Of a stretch of 64,000 nt of DNA, positions 1 to 13,918 are shown in pieces (within the stretch, counting starts at the first letter, position 1; every line of letters starts with the position of its first letter). The translations under genes and the position numbers were made by a program. Below the pieces are notes generated by a model. It saw only the letters and a list, made by a program, of their open reading frames with translations, ran no database searches and was not told where the DNA came from. The stretch is from Acetobacter malorum (GTDB lineage Bacteria; Pseudomonadota; Alphaproteobacteria; Acetobacterales; Acetobacteraceae), in the NCBI RefSeq assembly GCF_001580615.1, contig NZ_LHZC01000045.1, forward strand, positions 1 through 64,000, in the 5' to 3' direction.

Positions 1-1693
1 CCGCGCCAAAGCGGCGGGCGGTTTCTGCATCTTCCGGCGTTTCTGCGTTGGCGCGCACGCCCAGACGACGCACGGAGTCAGCCCAGCCCATCAGGGTGGA
101 GAAGTCACCGGAGAGCGTCGGCGGAATGGTCGGCACGCGGCCCAGATAGACGGCACCCGTGCCGCCATCCAGCGTCAGCCAGTCACCCGCTTTAAGCGTG
201 TGGCCGTTCACGGTCAGGGTCTGTGCCTTGTAATCCACCATGATGCTACCAGCACCGGCGACGCAGACACGGCCCATGCCACGCGCCACAACGGCAGCGT
301 GCGAGGTCATGCCGCCACGGGTGGTCAGCACACCGCGGGCAGCATGCATGCCATGCACGTCTTCCGGCGACGTTTCGATACGGACCAGAATGACGTCTTC
401 GCCCTTGCTGGCGCGGTCTTCCACATCTTCTGCGGAGAACGCGATCACACCCGTTGCAGCACCGGGAGAGGCCGGCAGGCCACGGGCCAGCTGCTTGCGC
501 TCAGCCTTGGGGTCCAGAACCGGGTGCAGGAGCTGGTCCAGAGACGCAGGCGGCACGCGGGAGATGGCGTCTTCCTGTGTAATCAGCCCTTCCTGCGCCA
601 TATCGATGGCAATGCGCAGCGCTGCTGCGGCCGTGCGTTTGCCGGAGCGCGTCTGCAGCAGGTAGAGCGTATTGCTCTGCACGGTGAACTCGATGTCCTG
701 CATGTCTTTGTAGTGACGTTCCAGCAGGTCACGCACCTTCAGCATTTCCTGATAGGCTTCCGGCAGGGCCTTTTCCATCGGGTTCTGGTCAGGCGTTGCG
801 CGTTCAGCCGCCATGGGCTGCGGCGTGCGGATGCCCGCCACCACGTCTTCACCCTGCGCGTTGATCAGATATTCACCGTAGAACACGTTTTCACCCGTGG
901 ACGGATCACGCGTGAAGCAGACGCCGGTGGCGCAGTCTTCACCCATGTTGCCGAACACCATGGACTGCACGTTAACAGCCGTGCCCCAGCTTGCCGGAAT
1001 ATCATGCAGTTTGCGGTAGGTGTTGGCGCGCGGGTTCATCCAGGAGCCGAACACGGCGCCAATCGCGCCCCAGAGCTGGTCCTGCGGGTCTTCCGGGAAC
1101 GGGGTGCCGGTTTCATTCAGCACGATGTCCTTATAGCCCTTCAGGATCATCTGCCATTCTTCGGCTGTCAGCTGGGTGTCATCATCTTTGCCGAGTTCAC
1201 GCTTGGTCTGTTCCAGCAGATCTTCAAAGCGATGATGAGAAACACCGAGCACGACGGAGCCGTACATCTGGATAAAGCGGCGGTAGCTGTCCCACGCAAA
1301 ACGGGAATCACCAGAAGAGCGGGCGAGCCCTTCAACCGTCTGGTCGTTCAGGCCGAGGTTCAGCACCGTGTCCATCATGCCGGGCATGGAAACACGGGCG
1401 CCGGAGCGCACGGACACCAGCAGCGGTGCGTCTGCATCACCAAAGCGCAGGCCCATCGCCTTTTCTACACGGGCCATGGCGTCATCAATCTGCGCCTTCA
1501 GGTCATCCGGATATTTGCGGCCGTTTTCGTAAAAGGCGGAGCAGACTTCAGTGGTGATGGTAAATCCGGGCGGCACCGGCAGGCCGATGTTAGACATTTC
1601 GGCGAGGTTCGCGCCTTTACCGCCGAGGAGATTGCGCATTCCGGCGTTGCCGTCGTTCTGGCCTGCGCCGAAACTGTAGATCCACTTGGTCAT
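1..1693 (-). CDS. ppdK: Pyruvate, phosphate dikinase (3' end outside window)
   Basis: PPDK interconverts pyruvate, ATP and phosphate with phosphoenolpyruvate, AMP and pyrophosphate in the cytosol. In organisms like this it is expected to supply PEP for gluconeogenesis. The frame is open from an ATG at 1693 to the window edge, about 564 codons. The start reads MTKWIYSFG, followed by the ATP-binding part (GGKGANLAEM near residue 25, SVRSGARVSMPGMMDTVLN near 95-115). The swivelling phosphohistidine domain has the motif GGMTSHAAVVARGMG with the catalytic His at about residue 465. The C-terminal PEP/pyruvate-binding barrel lies beyond the left edge. The gene stands about 190 bp downstream of ligA on the same strand. 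Identification is firm from motifs; only completeness is unknown. Confidence 0.95.
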   Translation of the reverse strand, partial: MTKWIYSFGAGQNDGNAGMRNLLGGKGANLAEMSNIGLPVPPGFTITTEVCSAFYENGRKYPDDLKAQIDDAMARVEKAMGLRFGDADAPLLVSVRSGARVSMPGMMDTVLNLGLNDQTVEGLARSSGDSRFAWDSYRRFIQMYGSVVLGVSHHRFEDLLEQTKRELGKDDDTQLTAEEWQMILKGYKDIVLNETGTPFPEDPQDQLWGAIGAVFGSWMNPRANTYRKLHDIPASWGTAVNVQSMVFGNMGEDCATGVCFTRDPSTGENVFYGEYLINAQGEDVVAGIRTPQPMAAERATPDQNPMEKALPEAYQEMLKVRDLLERHYKDMQDIEFTVQSNTLYLLQTRSGKRTAAAALRIAIDMAQEGLITQEDAISRVPPASLDQLLHPVLDPKAERKQLARGLPASPGAATGVIAFSAEDVEDRASKGEDVILVRIETSPEDVHGMHAARGVLTTRGGMTSHAAVVARGMGRVCVAGAGSIMVDYKAQTLTVNGHTLKAGDWLTLDGGTGAVYLGRVPTIPPTLSGDFSTLMGWADSVRRLGVRANAETPEDAETARRFGA

Positions 1694-1887
1694 GTTGCCG
1701 TTCACTTTGTTGTTGCGAACGCAGAAGCCTTATTTACCCCGTACGAGAGGGGGAGGGGGAACTAACGGGAAAACAGGCAGGTCTGCGGTCGAAATTTTAT
1801 TTTTATTTTGGACGACGAATTCCACCCCTTCGCTACCCGATAGCATGGCGCAGATTTTTTGTCCGGGCAACGACTCTTTTTGGCATG

Positions 1888-5701
<3,814 letters not shown>

Positions 5702-5779
5702 GATGATGTCCGGTCTGAAAGACTGTTCACTATACGTTCTTGCGGCTTATAGCCGTCATCCACCGCTTTGTCTGCCCAT

Positions 5780-5831
5780 AAAACAACAAACCCACGCGGA
5801 GGCTGTGGCTCCGGCGTGGGTCTGGTTTTTG
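5780..5831 (-). terminator. Rho-independent terminator after bamD
   Basis: A hairpin at 5791-5820 (CCCACGC and GGAG arms pairing with CTCC and GCGTGGG around a 7-nt loop) is followed on the minus strand by a T-rich tract. It sits 28 bp past the bamD stop. The plus side also has a T-run, so it could work both ways. Confidence 0.8.
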
Positions 5832-5847
5832 TCTCATTCCGCGCTGC

Positions 5848-6837
5848 TTAACGCAGGACCGGCGCCTGATCGACTTGCGGTTCAATACGCTGCTTTTTAA
5901 CAGGCTGAACCGGTGCGGCTTTGATATCCATGGCCGCAGGAGCCGGAGCGGTTCCGGCGGCTGTTGGCGGCTGCGTTGTCTCGGCAGGCGGTTTGGTCTG
6001 CGCGCTAATCACTTTACCCGGGATAGGGAAGTTGCTGCTGAGCAGCTTATAGCGCTTCAGGTTGCTATAAGCGTACCGATACCATTTGCTGCCCGGATAG
6101 TTATAGCCCAGAACAATGCCGGATTTACGGGCCTGATCCGTCAGGCCGAGGTCCAGATAGACTTCGACCATGCGTTCAAGTGCTTCCGGCACATGGTTGG
6201 TGGTCTGGAAATCCTGAATCACGCGCTGGTAGCGGTTGATGGCGGCTTCGTAATTGCGTTCCTGTTGGTAATAACGGCCAACCAGCATTTCCTTACCGGC
6301 CAGATGGTCACGGCACAGGTCAATTTTCAGCTGAGCATCACGCGCATATTGAGACTGCGGGAAGCGGGTGATGACTTCTTCCAGCGCATCCATGGCTTCC
6401 ACAGTGCCCTGCTGGTCACGCTTGACGTCTGCAATCTGCTCATAAAAGCACAGAGCGCGCAGGTAGTAAGCATAGGCAGCATCGGCACTGGTGGGGTGCA
6501 GGCCAATAAAACGGTTCAGCTGCTGCACGGCTTCGGGGTATTTCCCTTTAAGGTAGTAGGAATACCCTTCCATCAACTGTGCGTTCGCAATGTAGCCGGA
6601 ATAGGGGTAGTTTTGCTGCAAGACCTCAAACTCGGCAGCTGCCAGCGTGTAGCGCTGGGTCCGCAGAGCATCAATCCCGTTATTATACAGGGTTTCCGGA
6701 GATGCCAGTTTAGGAGCCGGAGCGGGTTTCCCTCCGCCAAACAGGCTGCACCCGGACAAGCCCAAAAGCAGACCAGCCGACGCCAGGCGGCGGATGCGGC
6801 AGCGAACGGAAAGAGAATTAATGAGGCTCACAGACAT
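5848..6837 (-). CDS. bamD: Outer membrane assembly lipoprotein BamD
   Basis: Essential lipoprotein of the BAM complex, which inserts beta-barrel proteins into the outer membrane from the periplasmic face. The N-terminal signal ends in a lipobox (LGLSGC, Cys30). TPR-type helices run from about residue 45 to 265 (for example LYNNGIDALRTQRYTLAAAEF and the FPQSQYARDAQLKI repeat). A low-complexity Pro/Ala/Thr tail of about 60 residues follows, which makes it longer (329) than the usual roughly 250 residues. It stands between lpxC and recN, and a terminator follows it. The start is supported by a GAAGAG-like site just upstream. Confidence 0.94.
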   Translation of the reverse strand: MSVSLINSLSVRCRIRRLASAGLLLGLSGCSLFGGGKPAPAPKLASPETLYNNGIDALRTQRYTLAAAEFEVLQQNYPYSGYIANAQLMEGYSYYLKGKYPEAVQQLNRFIGLHPTSADAAYAYYLRALCFYEQIADVKRDQQGTVEAMDALEEVITRFPQSQYARDAQLKIDLCRDHLAGKEMLVGRYYQQERNYEAAINRYQRVIQDFQTTNHVPEALERMVEVYLDLGLTDQARKSGIVLGYNYPGSKWYRYAYSNLKRYKLLSSNFPIPGKVISAQTKPPAETTQPPTAAGTAPAPAAMDIKAAPVQPVKKQRIEPQVDQAPVLR

Positions 6838-6928
6838 TCCGGCTCTTCAAATTGAACTTGTCTTATAGCACGCATGGCGCTCAAGAAAAGAGAATGAAGA
6901 CGCTCTTTGTATTTTGAGGAAATCCATC

Positions 6929-7909
6929 TTACGCCGCAGCGAGAGAAAAGCTCGCATGGGCAGGCACATAGCGCCAGGCGGCCGGGTCTGCAAACAGGGC
7001 GCGCAGCACCTTGTTGTTCAGGCAATGGCCTGAGCGGTGGCCGGTAAAACGGGCGCGCAGGGGCGCTCCTGCCAGATACAGGTCGCCCACCGCATCCATC
7101 ACCTTGTGGCGGATAAACTCATCCGGGCAGCGCAGGCCGGAAGGGTTCAGAATCTCGCTGCCATCTACAACAATGGCGTTATCCAGCGAGCCACCACGGG
7201 CCAGACCGGCTTTATGCAGAGCTTCAATTTCCTGCCGCAGGGTAAAGGTACGGTTACGTGCCAGATCCTGACGGAAGGTCGCGGGGGTCAGCTCGGTGGA
7301 GAAGGTCTGTTTGCCAATAGCTTCTGCGGGGAAATCAATGCTCAGGTCCAGATGCAGGTTCTGGACGGGGGCGGGGCTGAGTTCCACAAAGGCATCGCCT
7401 TGTTCAACCCGCACGGGGCGCAGCACATCAATCCGGTGCCGCACAGCCTCCTGCGCCACGCGGCCAGCGCAGTCCATCAGGAAGACAAAATCCGCAGCGG
7501 AGCCATCAAATACCGGAATTTCCGGACCATCCACCAGCACCAGAACATTATCAATCCCGCAGCCATTCAGGGCGGCCATCAGATGTTCGATGGTGGCAAT
7601 CCGGTTGGTCGGGTTGGTCGCGTCGCCCAGAACCGTGCTGAGGCGAGTATCCACCACATAATCGAATCGTGCGGGCAAAAGGGCCGCGTTCAGATCCGAG
7701 CGTTTGAACACAATGCCATGTCCGGCAGGGGCAGGCTGAAGGGTGAGCGTAATACGCGCCCCTGTGTGCAAACCCGTGCCCACGCAGGAAATGGCATGGT
7801 GCAGTGTATGCTGGACCGCAGGCAGATGTTTTACAGAGGGCTGGGCAGGGCCAGAAACGGGCTCCAGCGTTGCGGAGCGGTTCTTGGGTTCCATAAGCAG
7901 ACTGTCCAT
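6929..7909 (-). CDS. lpxC: UDP-3-O-acyl-N-acetylglucosamine deacetylase LpxC
   Basis: Zinc enzyme for the committed step of lipid A synthesis, removing the acetyl group from UDP-3-O-acyl-GlcNAc in the cytosol. Zinc ligands are visible as His109 (IEHLMAAL), His268 and Asp272 (HKVMDAVGD), with the catalytic His in HRSGH at 291-295, numbering from the chosen start. The frame is open 26 codons further up to 7987. I chose the ATG at 7909 because it has an AGGAAAGAAG site just upstream and the extra residues are not lipid A enzyme-like. At 326 residues it carries a modest N-terminal extension over the family norm. It is downstream of ftsZ past a terminator, so it may have its own promoter. Confidence 0.95.
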   Translation of the reverse strand: MDSLLMEPKNRSATLEPVSGPAQPSVKHLPAVQHTLHHAISCVGTGLHTGARITLTLQPAPAGHGIVFKRSDLNAALLPARFDYVVDTRLSTVLGDATNPTNRIATIEHLMAALNGCGIDNVLVLVDGPEIPVFDGSAADFVFLMDCAGRVAQEAVRHRIDVLRPVRVEQGDAFVELSPAPVQNLHLDLSIDFPAEAIGKQTFSTELTPATFRQDLARNRTFTLRQEIEALHKAGLARGGSLDNAIVVDGSEILNPSGLRCPDEFIRHKVMDAVGDLYLAGAPLRARFTGHRSGHCLNNKVLRALFADPAAWRYVPAHASFSLAAA

Positions 7910-8008
7910 GGCTCTGGCTTCTTTCCTGCGCGGTTTAAAAGACGTGCAGGTTAACGCTAAAGCCCGCCTGCTGTTCTGGCGAGTCAATCATTATTGCCGT
8001 CTATTACA

Positions 8009-8042
8009 TAAAAAACCGCGCTGCCCGAAGCGAGCAGCGCGG
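8009..8042 (-). terminator. Rho-independent terminator after ftsZ
   Basis: A 9-bp GC stem (8016-8024 with 8034-8042, loop of about 9 nt) is followed on the minus strand by a run of T. It lies 18 bp beyond the ftsZ stop, closing the dcw transcript before lpxC. Confidence 0.88.
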
Positions 8043-8059
8043 CAGAAAACTGCGCTTTT

Positions 8060-9616
8060 TTACTGGCGGCGCAGGAAGGTCGGGATTTCAAGCCCGGCAT
8101 CATCTGTATCAGCCGGACGCACGCTTGCACCCTGCTGACCAGCCGGGGTGATCGTCGGACGCTGCGGTTCCACAGCCGGTTCGCTCCGCTGTTCCTCAGC
8201 ACCGCCTGCGCGACGGAAGGCACCCGTCACGCGGCCAAACAGGCTGCGTGAGGACGGCTGGTTGGACTCCGGCAGATACGGAGAGCGCGGGGCTTCCGTA
8301 AACAGGCCGGCCCGCGGGGAGGCCACAGGACGCTGCGGCTGAGCCTGTGCCGGAGCAGAGGCTGCGGGAGCCGTGTTGATCTGACCGGGGACGCTGTGTG
8401 CGGGCGGCGGAGAGGCATACTGCCCACCCTGCTGCGGCTGGTAAGACTGCGGAGCAGGCGCTGCGGCGGGACGGGGCTGCTGCATGCCAGCATCCATACG
8501 CGGCGCGGCAGGCTGCTGCATGGTGGACGAGGGCTGCGCCGGATTGGCCATGACGGACGGACCCGTGCCGGTTGCCTGCGTCTGCTGTTCAGCCTGCGCT
8601 TCACCGTCCACAGCTACCAGATGCGGGCGGTCATTCGCCTGCGTGCCGATATCAATCCCTGTTGCCACGACGGACACGCGGATCTTGCCGTTCATGTTCT
8701 CATCAATAATGGAACCGAAGATCATGTTCGCGTCTTCCGCCACTTCACGGCGGATACGGTTACAGGCCTCATCCACTTCGAAGAACGTCATGTCTTCACC
8801 GCCGGTCACGTTGACCAGCAGGCCCTGCGCGCCGGACATGCAGGTGTCTTCCAGCAGCGGGTTGGCAATGGCGGCCTCGGCGGCTTCAACAGCGCGGTTT
8901 TCACCTTCGCCTTCACCCGTGCCCATCATGGCCTTGCCCATTTCCGCCATGACGCTGCGGATATCGGCAAAGTCGAGGTTGATGTAGCCGGGAGCCATCA
9001 TCAGATCGGTCACGCCACGCACACCCATGTAGAGCACATGATCAGCCATCTTGTAGGCTTCACGCAGAGTTGTCCGCTCGCTGGCCACACGGAACAGGTT
9101 CTGGTTGGGAATCACAATCAGCGTATCAACGTACTGCTGCAGTTCCTTGATGCCTTCTTCCGCAATGCGGGCGCGGCGTTTGCCTTCGTAGTCAAACGGC
9201 TTGCTGACAACGCCAACCGTCAGAATGTTCCGCTCACGCGCCATGCGGGCAATAACCGGTGCTGCCCCGGTGCCGGTGCCGCCGCCCATGCCTGTGGTGA
9301 TGAACACCATGTGGCAGCCATCCAGATACCGGGCCAGTTCATCCGCTGCTTCTTCCGCTGCACCACGGCCAACTTCCGGTTTTGCGCCAGCGCCCAGACC
9401 GTGGGTGAGGTGCGGGCCGAGCTGCACGCGGCGGTCTGCACGGCTCTTGGCAAGGCTCTGCGCATCGGTATTGGCAACAACAAATTCCACACCCTGAAGG
9501 CTGGACGCAATCATGTTGTCAACTGCGTTCGTGCCGCCGCCCCCAACACCGAAAACCGTAATTCTCGGTGAAAAATCAGCATGTGTCTGAGGTGGAACGG
9601 TCAGGTTCAGTGTCAT
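8060..9616 (-). CDS. ftsZ: Cell division protein FtsZ
   Basis: Tubulin-like GTPase that forms the Z ring. The GTPase core (about residues 15-330) shows [13 protein letters not shown] near 24-35 and the tubulin signature GGGTGTG at 111-117. A long Gln/Pro/Ala-rich linker (about 330-490) leads to the conserved C-terminal peptide [10 protein letters not shown] at 509-518, which in the family binds FtsA. At 518 residues it is longer than the E. coli protein because of this linker, as is usual in alphaproteobacteria. It is last in the dcw block, 84 bp after ftsA, and is followed by a terminator. Confidence 0.98.
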   Translation of the reverse strand: MTLNLTVPPQTHADFSPRITVFGVGGGGTNAVDNMIASSLQGVEFVVANTDAQSLAKSRADRRVQLGPHLTHGLGAGAKPEVGRGAAEEAADELARYLDGCHMVFITTGMGGGTGTGAAPVIARMARERNILTVGVVSKPFDYEGKRRARIAEEGIKELQQYVDTLIVIPNQNLFRVASERTTLREAYKMADHVLYMGVRGVTDLMMAPGYINLDFADIRSVMAEMGKAMMGTGEGEGENRAVEAAEAAIANPLLEDTCMSGAQGLLVNVTGGEDMTFFEVDEACNRIRREVAEDANMIFGSIIDENMNGKIRVSVVATGIDIGTQANDRPHLVAVDGEAQAEQQTQATGTGPSVMANPAQPSSTMQQPAAPRMDAGMQQPRPAAAPAPQSYQPQQGGQYASPPPAHSVPGQINTAPAASAPAQAQPQRPVASPRAGLFTEAPRSPYLPESNQPSSRSLFGRVTGAFRRAGGAEEQRSEPAVEPQRPTITPAGQQGASVRPADTDDAGLEIPTFLRRQ

Positions 9617-9700
9617 GTGGCTCTCCCGGGCAGCTGCGGCAAACTAACGAAGTCTTCAGATGGATGCTAGAGCGAAGTTATCAATATTTCTCAAAGTATA

Positions 9701-11137
9701 TCAAACTCTGTCACGAATAAAAGCGACGAGTTTTTGTAACATGCCGGAGGGAGGCGCCTCGCGGAATTCGACATCCCCAAAGGGACGCTCTGCACTGGCT
9801 GCCCAGGAGAGCAGGCCAGCGGCTGTTGCAAATCCCGCAGCGGCCGCCGTGTTTTCCGGAAGGCCCAGAATATGCTTGGGCCGGCCAAGCCGGACAGACC
9901 GTGTAAAGGCCGGTCCGCCACTGCGCCCTTTGGCCGCCGAGGCACCCAGAATACGTTCGGCCAGCGGGCGCATGCCATCCAGCAGGGAGGCACCGCCCGT
10001 TAGTACAATGCGGCCACTGGCGGCATTGCCCAGCCCCGCACCGTCCAGTTTTTCACGCACCAGCTCCAGCGTTTCCTCCATGCGGGGGCGGATGATACGA
10101 CCAAGTTGTGCGCGGGAAATCTGTTCAAAATGAGGAACATCATTGCCCAGAAGTTCAACCGTCAGAATTTCATCTTCCACATCGGAGGACAGATCGGCAC
10201 TGCCGTAAACTGTCTTGAGCCGTTCAGCATTTTCCAGGGAGGTGCTCAGGCCGCGTGCGATATCACGCGTGACGTGCAGGCCGCCGACGCTGATCTGCGC
10301 AGTATGGAGAATTTGTCCTTCTCCAAACACGGCGAATGACGTTGTGCCACCGCCCATTTCCACAACCGTGGTGCCGAGTTCCCGTTCATCAGCATCCAGC
10401 ACGGACAAACCAGAGGCGAGGGGGGAGGAGACCAGTGCTTCCATCTTGAGTTCCGCCCGGCTCAGGACGGTTTCAAGATTAAGCAGCGCGGTGGAGGCGG
10501 CATCAATAATATGCAGGCGCGCTTTCAGGGTGTCACACAGATGGCCGCGCGGGTCGGCCACGCCTTCCGTATCATCCACCGTGAAATCAATCGGCAGGGT
10601 GTGCACAACATCCCGCCCTTCCACCGTGGCCTGAACGCGGCCCTCCGTGACGACGCGGCGAATATCAGCTTCCGTCACCACACGCCCGCCAACCGGCCAG
10701 CGCACATTAAACAGCCGGCTTGCCGGATGCCCGCAGGAGAGGTTGACCACCACCCGGTCAATCGTGCGTTCGGCCATCAGTTCGGCCTGCCCAACGGTCG
10801 CACGAATGGCGGCTTCCGCTGCCTGCAGGTCTGTAATGGCCCCGTTCCGCACGCCTGCGGAGCGCCGCCAGCCACAGCCGATCACTTTCAGGCTGCCGTT
10901 CGGCTCTCCCTTGCCAATCAGGCAGGTGATTTTGGTGGAGCCAATATCCAGAACAGCAGAGTAGCCATTCCGCCAGGTGCGCGGCCGCTTGTTGGTCTCG
11001 GACGGGGGGAGCGGCAGAATGGTGTCATCCCCGCTCATCCGCAGGCTGGAGGAGGCGGATGTCGTGCTGGCCTTCTTGCGCAGGCGGGACTGCGCAGCGG
11101 AATTGAGCGAAAAGGACGGGCGCGGGCGGTTGGTCAT
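9701..11137 (-). CDS. ftsA: Cell division protein FtsA
   Basis: Actin-like ATPase that tethers FtsZ to the membrane. After an N-terminal extension of about 60 residues rich in Ser, Arg and Pro comes the actin fold beginning SAVLDIGSTKITCLIGKG. The phosphate-2 motif is VEMGGGTTSFAVF and the adenosine motif is IVLTGGASLLDGM. The C-terminus ends in LQKLVAFIRDRV, suitable as an amphipathic membrane helix. The ATG overlaps the ftsQ stop as ATGA. The N-terminal extension could be shorter in reality if an internal start is used, but the ATGA coupling supports the one given. Confidence 0.96.
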   Translation of the reverse strand: MTNRPRPSFSLNSAAQSRLRKKASTTSASSSLRMSGDDTILPLPPSETNKRPRTWRNGYSAVLDIGSTKITCLIGKGEPNGSLKVIGCGWRRSAGVRNGAITDLQAAEAAIRATVGQAELMAERTIDRVVVNLSCGHPASRLFNVRWPVGGRVVTEADIRRVVTEGRVQATVEGRDVVHTLPIDFTVDDTEGVADPRGHLCDTLKARLHIIDAASTALLNLETVLSRAELKMEALVSSPLASGLSVLDADERELGTTVVEMGGGTTSFAVFGEGQILHTAQISVGGLHVTRDIARGLSTSLENAERLKTVYGSADLSSDVEDEILTVELLGNDVPHFEQISRAQLGRIIRPRMEETLELVREKLDGAGLGNAASGRIVLTGGASLLDGMRPLAERILGASAAKGRSGGPAFTRSVRLGRPKHILGLPENTAAAAGFATAAGLLSWAASAERPFGDVEFREAPPSGMLQKLVAFIRDRV

Positions 11138-12036
11138 GCAGGACTTCCCTGCCGGCCAGCGGGGGACGTGCTGCCGGGCTGTGATGGAGACGGTGCGGCA
11201 TCTGTGCCGGAAGGGGCCGGAGCGGGCTGCGGGGGGCGCTCCCGAATGGTCAGGCGGTCGGGCAGGCGCATATCAATCAGCACCACCGGGCGGTCCAGCA
11301 GATGCGTGGAGGCATCCAGCTTGGCCAGCCGGTGAATGGCTGGAATTTCCTCGCCTTCTGGCAGAAAGACTGTGGCACCATCCCGCAGGGTCAGGTTCCA
11401 GCGGCGGTCACTCACCCGTACGGCTGCCGTCACATGCTCGCGCACGGAGGGTTCCTGCGTCAGCGCGTCGATCAGAGCAGAGGCGGCATCATTCGCGCCA
11501 TCACCCACCACCAGCGGCAGTTTGGTAAAGGCTTCGGCATCCTTGCCTGTCATGCCCTGATCCGGCACGCGTTTGCCTTGCCGGTCGATCAGTTCAAAGT
11601 GCCCCTGATGCTGCCAGACGGCAAAGGGCGGACGCTCTGTAATGGTGACATCAATTTCGCCCGAGAGATGCCGCTCAACAACCACATGATCCACAAAGGG
11701 CAGGGCGTTCAGGCGGTCCCGTGCGTCGGAGACGCTGAAATTTAGCACCGGCTCCCCGACAGACACGCCAAGCGTCTTGCGAATGGCGGAGTCACTGGTG
11801 AGTTGCGCGCCCTGCACCTGAATTTTGGTGATGCGTAACGGGGCAGCGCTCAGAACCTTCTCCCGCAGCGGGGCTAGACGTTCCTGCGCGCCGGGCTGCT
11901 GCAAATACAGGTATCCTCCTCCCCCCAGTGCCGCCAGAAACAGCATGCCGAACAAGGGGCGGATCAGCCGCTTCTGCCGTCGGGCAAACAGCCCGATGCG
12001 TGACGGACGATCAGAAGGGGAAGAGGGGATTCTCAT
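11134..12036 (-). CDS. ftsQ: Cell division protein FtsQ
   Basis: Bitopic divisome protein linking early and late division proteins. It has a basic cytoplasmic N-terminus and one membrane segment at about residues 28-48. A periplasmic POTRA domain (about 66-140, starting LRITKIQVQGA) precedes the FtsQ beta domain, including VVVERHLSGEIDVTITERPP. A Pro/Ser/Ala-rich tail of about 30 residues closes the 300-residue protein. It overlaps both neighbours by ATGA (ddl upstream, ftsA downstream). Confidence 0.94.
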   Translation of the reverse strand: MRIPSSPSDRPSRIGLFARRQKRLIRPLFGMLFLAALGGGGYLYLQQPGAQERLAPLREKVLSAAPLRITKIQVQGAQLTSDSAIRKTLGVSVGEPVLNFSVSDARDRLNALPFVDHVVVERHLSGEIDVTITERPPFAVWQHQGHFELIDRQGKRVPDQGMTGKDAEAFTKLPLVVGDGANDAASALIDALTQEPSVREHVTAAVRVSDRRWNLTLRDGATVFLPEGEEIPAIHRLAKLDASTHLLDRPVVLIDMRLPDRLTIRERPPQPAPAPSGTDAAPSPSQPGSTSPAGRQGSPA

Positions 12037-12974
12037 TGCGGACAGGCTGCCTGCTCAACCAGCCAGTTGCACAGTTCCGGATAGCTGATGCCGCAATAGG
12101 CGGCCTGTTCCGGCAGCAAAGAGGTGGCCGTCATACCCGGCTGGGTGTTGACCTCCAGCAGCACAAGCCGTGCCGGACCGGGGCCGGTATCATCCAGCCG
12201 GAAGTCCGAGCGGGAGGCACCGGAGCAGCCAAGTGCCTGATGTGCTGCAACGGCAATTGCGCAGGCCTGTTTGCTCACGGCGTCATCAATGGCCGCAGGC
12301 AGAACATGGCTGGAGCCACCGCTGGTGTATTTGGCGTCATAATCATAAAAATCATGCCCGCCGCCGGGTGCCGGCGTGATGTCTGTGACGGTCAGGGCGC
12401 GGTCCCCCATGACACCAATCGTAATTTCCTTGCCGGGAATAAAGGCTTCCACCAGCGCATGCGGGCCATAGCGCCAGTTTTTAACAATTTCCTGCCGCGT
12501 ATTGGAGCCGGAGCGGACAATGGAAACCCCCACGGAAGAACCTTCGCTCACCGGTTTGACAACATACGGTGCGGGCATGGGGTCGGCTTTGGCCAGATCC
12601 TCAATGGCAATCAGCTTGCCTTCTGCCACTGGCAATCCGGCCGCAAGGAAGACAGCGCGGGCAGCGGCTTTGTCCATGGCGGTGGCGGACGCGCGGATGC
12701 CGGAATGGGTGTAAGGCACGCCAAGCCAGTTCAGCACGCCCTGAATACAGCCATCTTCGCCATACCGCCCGTGCAGGGCGTTGAAGACCACATCCGGCTT
12801 CTGTTCGGTCAGTGTGGTGACGAGTGCCGCCAGATCAGCCCCGGGGTCGAGCGTGCTGACGGTATGGCCAAGGCTGCGCAGAGCCTCAACCACGCCTTTG
12901 CCGGAGGCGAGGCTAACCTCACGCTCGTGAGAAATCCCGCCCATCAGAACGGTAATCCGTTTGCTGCTGCTCAT
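12033..12974 (-). CDS. ddl: D-alanine--D-alanine ligase
   Basis: ATP-grasp enzyme that makes the D-Ala-D-Ala dipeptide for MurF. The N-terminal motif VLMGGISHEREVSLASG, the central VVKPVSEGSSVGV and the C-terminal LEVNTQPGMTATSLLP are all present. An upstream in-frame start exists at 13016. I chose the ATG at 12974 because it forms an ATGA overlap with the murB stop, like nearly every other junction here, and gives a family-typical 313 residues. Confidence 0.95.
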   Translation of the reverse strand: MSSSKRITVLMGGISHEREVSLASGKGVVEALRSLGHTVSTLDPGADLAALVTTLTEQKPDVVFNALHGRYGEDGCIQGVLNWLGVPYTHSGIRASATAMDKAAARAVFLAAGLPVAEGKLIAIEDLAKADPMPAPYVVKPVSEGSSVGVSIVRSGSNTRQEIVKNWRYGPHALVEAFIPGKEITIGVMGDRALTVTDITPAPGGGHDFYDYDAKYTSGGSSHVLPAAIDDAVSKQACAIAVAAHQALGCSGASRSDFRLDDTGPGPARLVLLEVNTQPGMTATSLLPEQAAYCGISYPELCNWLVEQAACPQ

Positions 12975-13918
12975 GCGGAGGGTCCTTCTGCCTTGCCGAT
13001 GCGTTTGATTTCCCAATGCAACTGAACGCCAGACTGCTGCGCGACGCGATGCCGCACTTCATCACCCAGACCCTCAAGGTCGGCGGCTGAGGCCTGACCG
13101 AGATTGATCAGGAAGTTGCAATGCTTCTCGCTCACCTGCGCGTCCCCGCGCTTGAGGCCACGGCAGCCTGCCGCATCAATCAGCTTCCACGCCTTGTGGA
13201 GGGAGATATCCGGGTCCGGGTTACGGAAGGTGGAACCGCCGGTTCTGGCCCGCACGGGCTGGGAGAGTTCACGCGCAGCACGGATTTCTGCAATGCGAGC
13301 GGAAATATCCGCCTGTTTGTCCGGCGTGCCACGCAGGCGGGCGCGGATAACCAAAGCGCCTTCAGGCAGGCCGGAGCGCCGATACCCAAACTTAAGCGCA
13401 CCAGCATCCAGCCGTATCAGACTGCCATCACGCGTGATGATCTCGGCCCAGTCCAGCACGGTGGCGATATCGGACCCATAGGCCCCGGCGTTCATCCGCA
13501 CGGCCCCGCCGATGGAGCCGGGAATACCCGCCAGAAATTCCAGACCGGCCAGACCAGCCTGCGCAGCATACTCGGCCACGGTGGCATCCAGACAGGCGCT
13601 GCCGACCACAAGCCCGTCTTCTTCAACCGTGATGTCAGAGAACCCACGCGCCAGACGGATAACAATGCCATCCAGCCCGCCATCGCGGATAATCACGTTG
13701 GAGCAGGCGCCCAGCGCCGTGACGGGGAGTTCGGGAGAGAGGCGCTGCATGACTGACGCAAGATCTTCCGCATCCGCAGGCTGATACAGCCATTCCGCCG
13801 CACCACCCACGCGGAACCATGTGCGCGGGCCAAGCGGAGCCTGCGGTGTCAGGCGGCCGCGGGTTTGGGCAAACGCCTGCTGCACCAGATCCGTCATGGA
13901 GGCGGAAGACAGGCTCAT
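12971..13918 (-). CDS. murB: UDP-N-acetylenolpyruvoylglucosamine reductase MurB
   Basis: FAD-dependent, NADPH-consuming reductase that completes UDP-MurNAc in the cytosol. Visible motifs are [11 protein letters not shown], the FAD-binding [33 protein letters not shown] and the late [22 protein letters not shown], which provides the conserved Glu region. Of 315 residues, it is the short type II MurB. ATGA overlaps link it to murC and ddl. Confidence 0.95.
   Translation of the reverse strand: MSLSSASMTDLVQQAFAQTRGRLTPQAPLGPRTWFRVGGAAEWLYQPADAEDLASVMQRLSPELPVTALGACSNVIIRDGGLDGIVIRLARGFSDITVEEDGLVVGSACLDATVAEYAAQAGLAGLEFLAGIPGSIGGAVRMNAGAYGSDIATVLDWAEIITRDGSLIRLDAGALKFGYRRSGLPEGALVIRARLRGTPDKQADISARIAEIRAARELSQPVRARTGGSTFRNPDPDISLHKAWKLIDAAGCRGLKRGDAQVSEKHCNFLINLGQASAADLEGLGDEVRHRVAQQSGVQLHWEIKRIGKAEGPSA

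Noticed and set aside
200-1765. Open frame of 521 codons on the plus strand
   Set aside because: It is antisense to ppdK, whose minus-strand product has complete family motifs. The composition is that of a GC-rich shadow frame.
8396-9571. Open frame of 391 codons on the plus strand
   Set aside because: It lies wholly antisense to ftsZ and has no recognisable domain.
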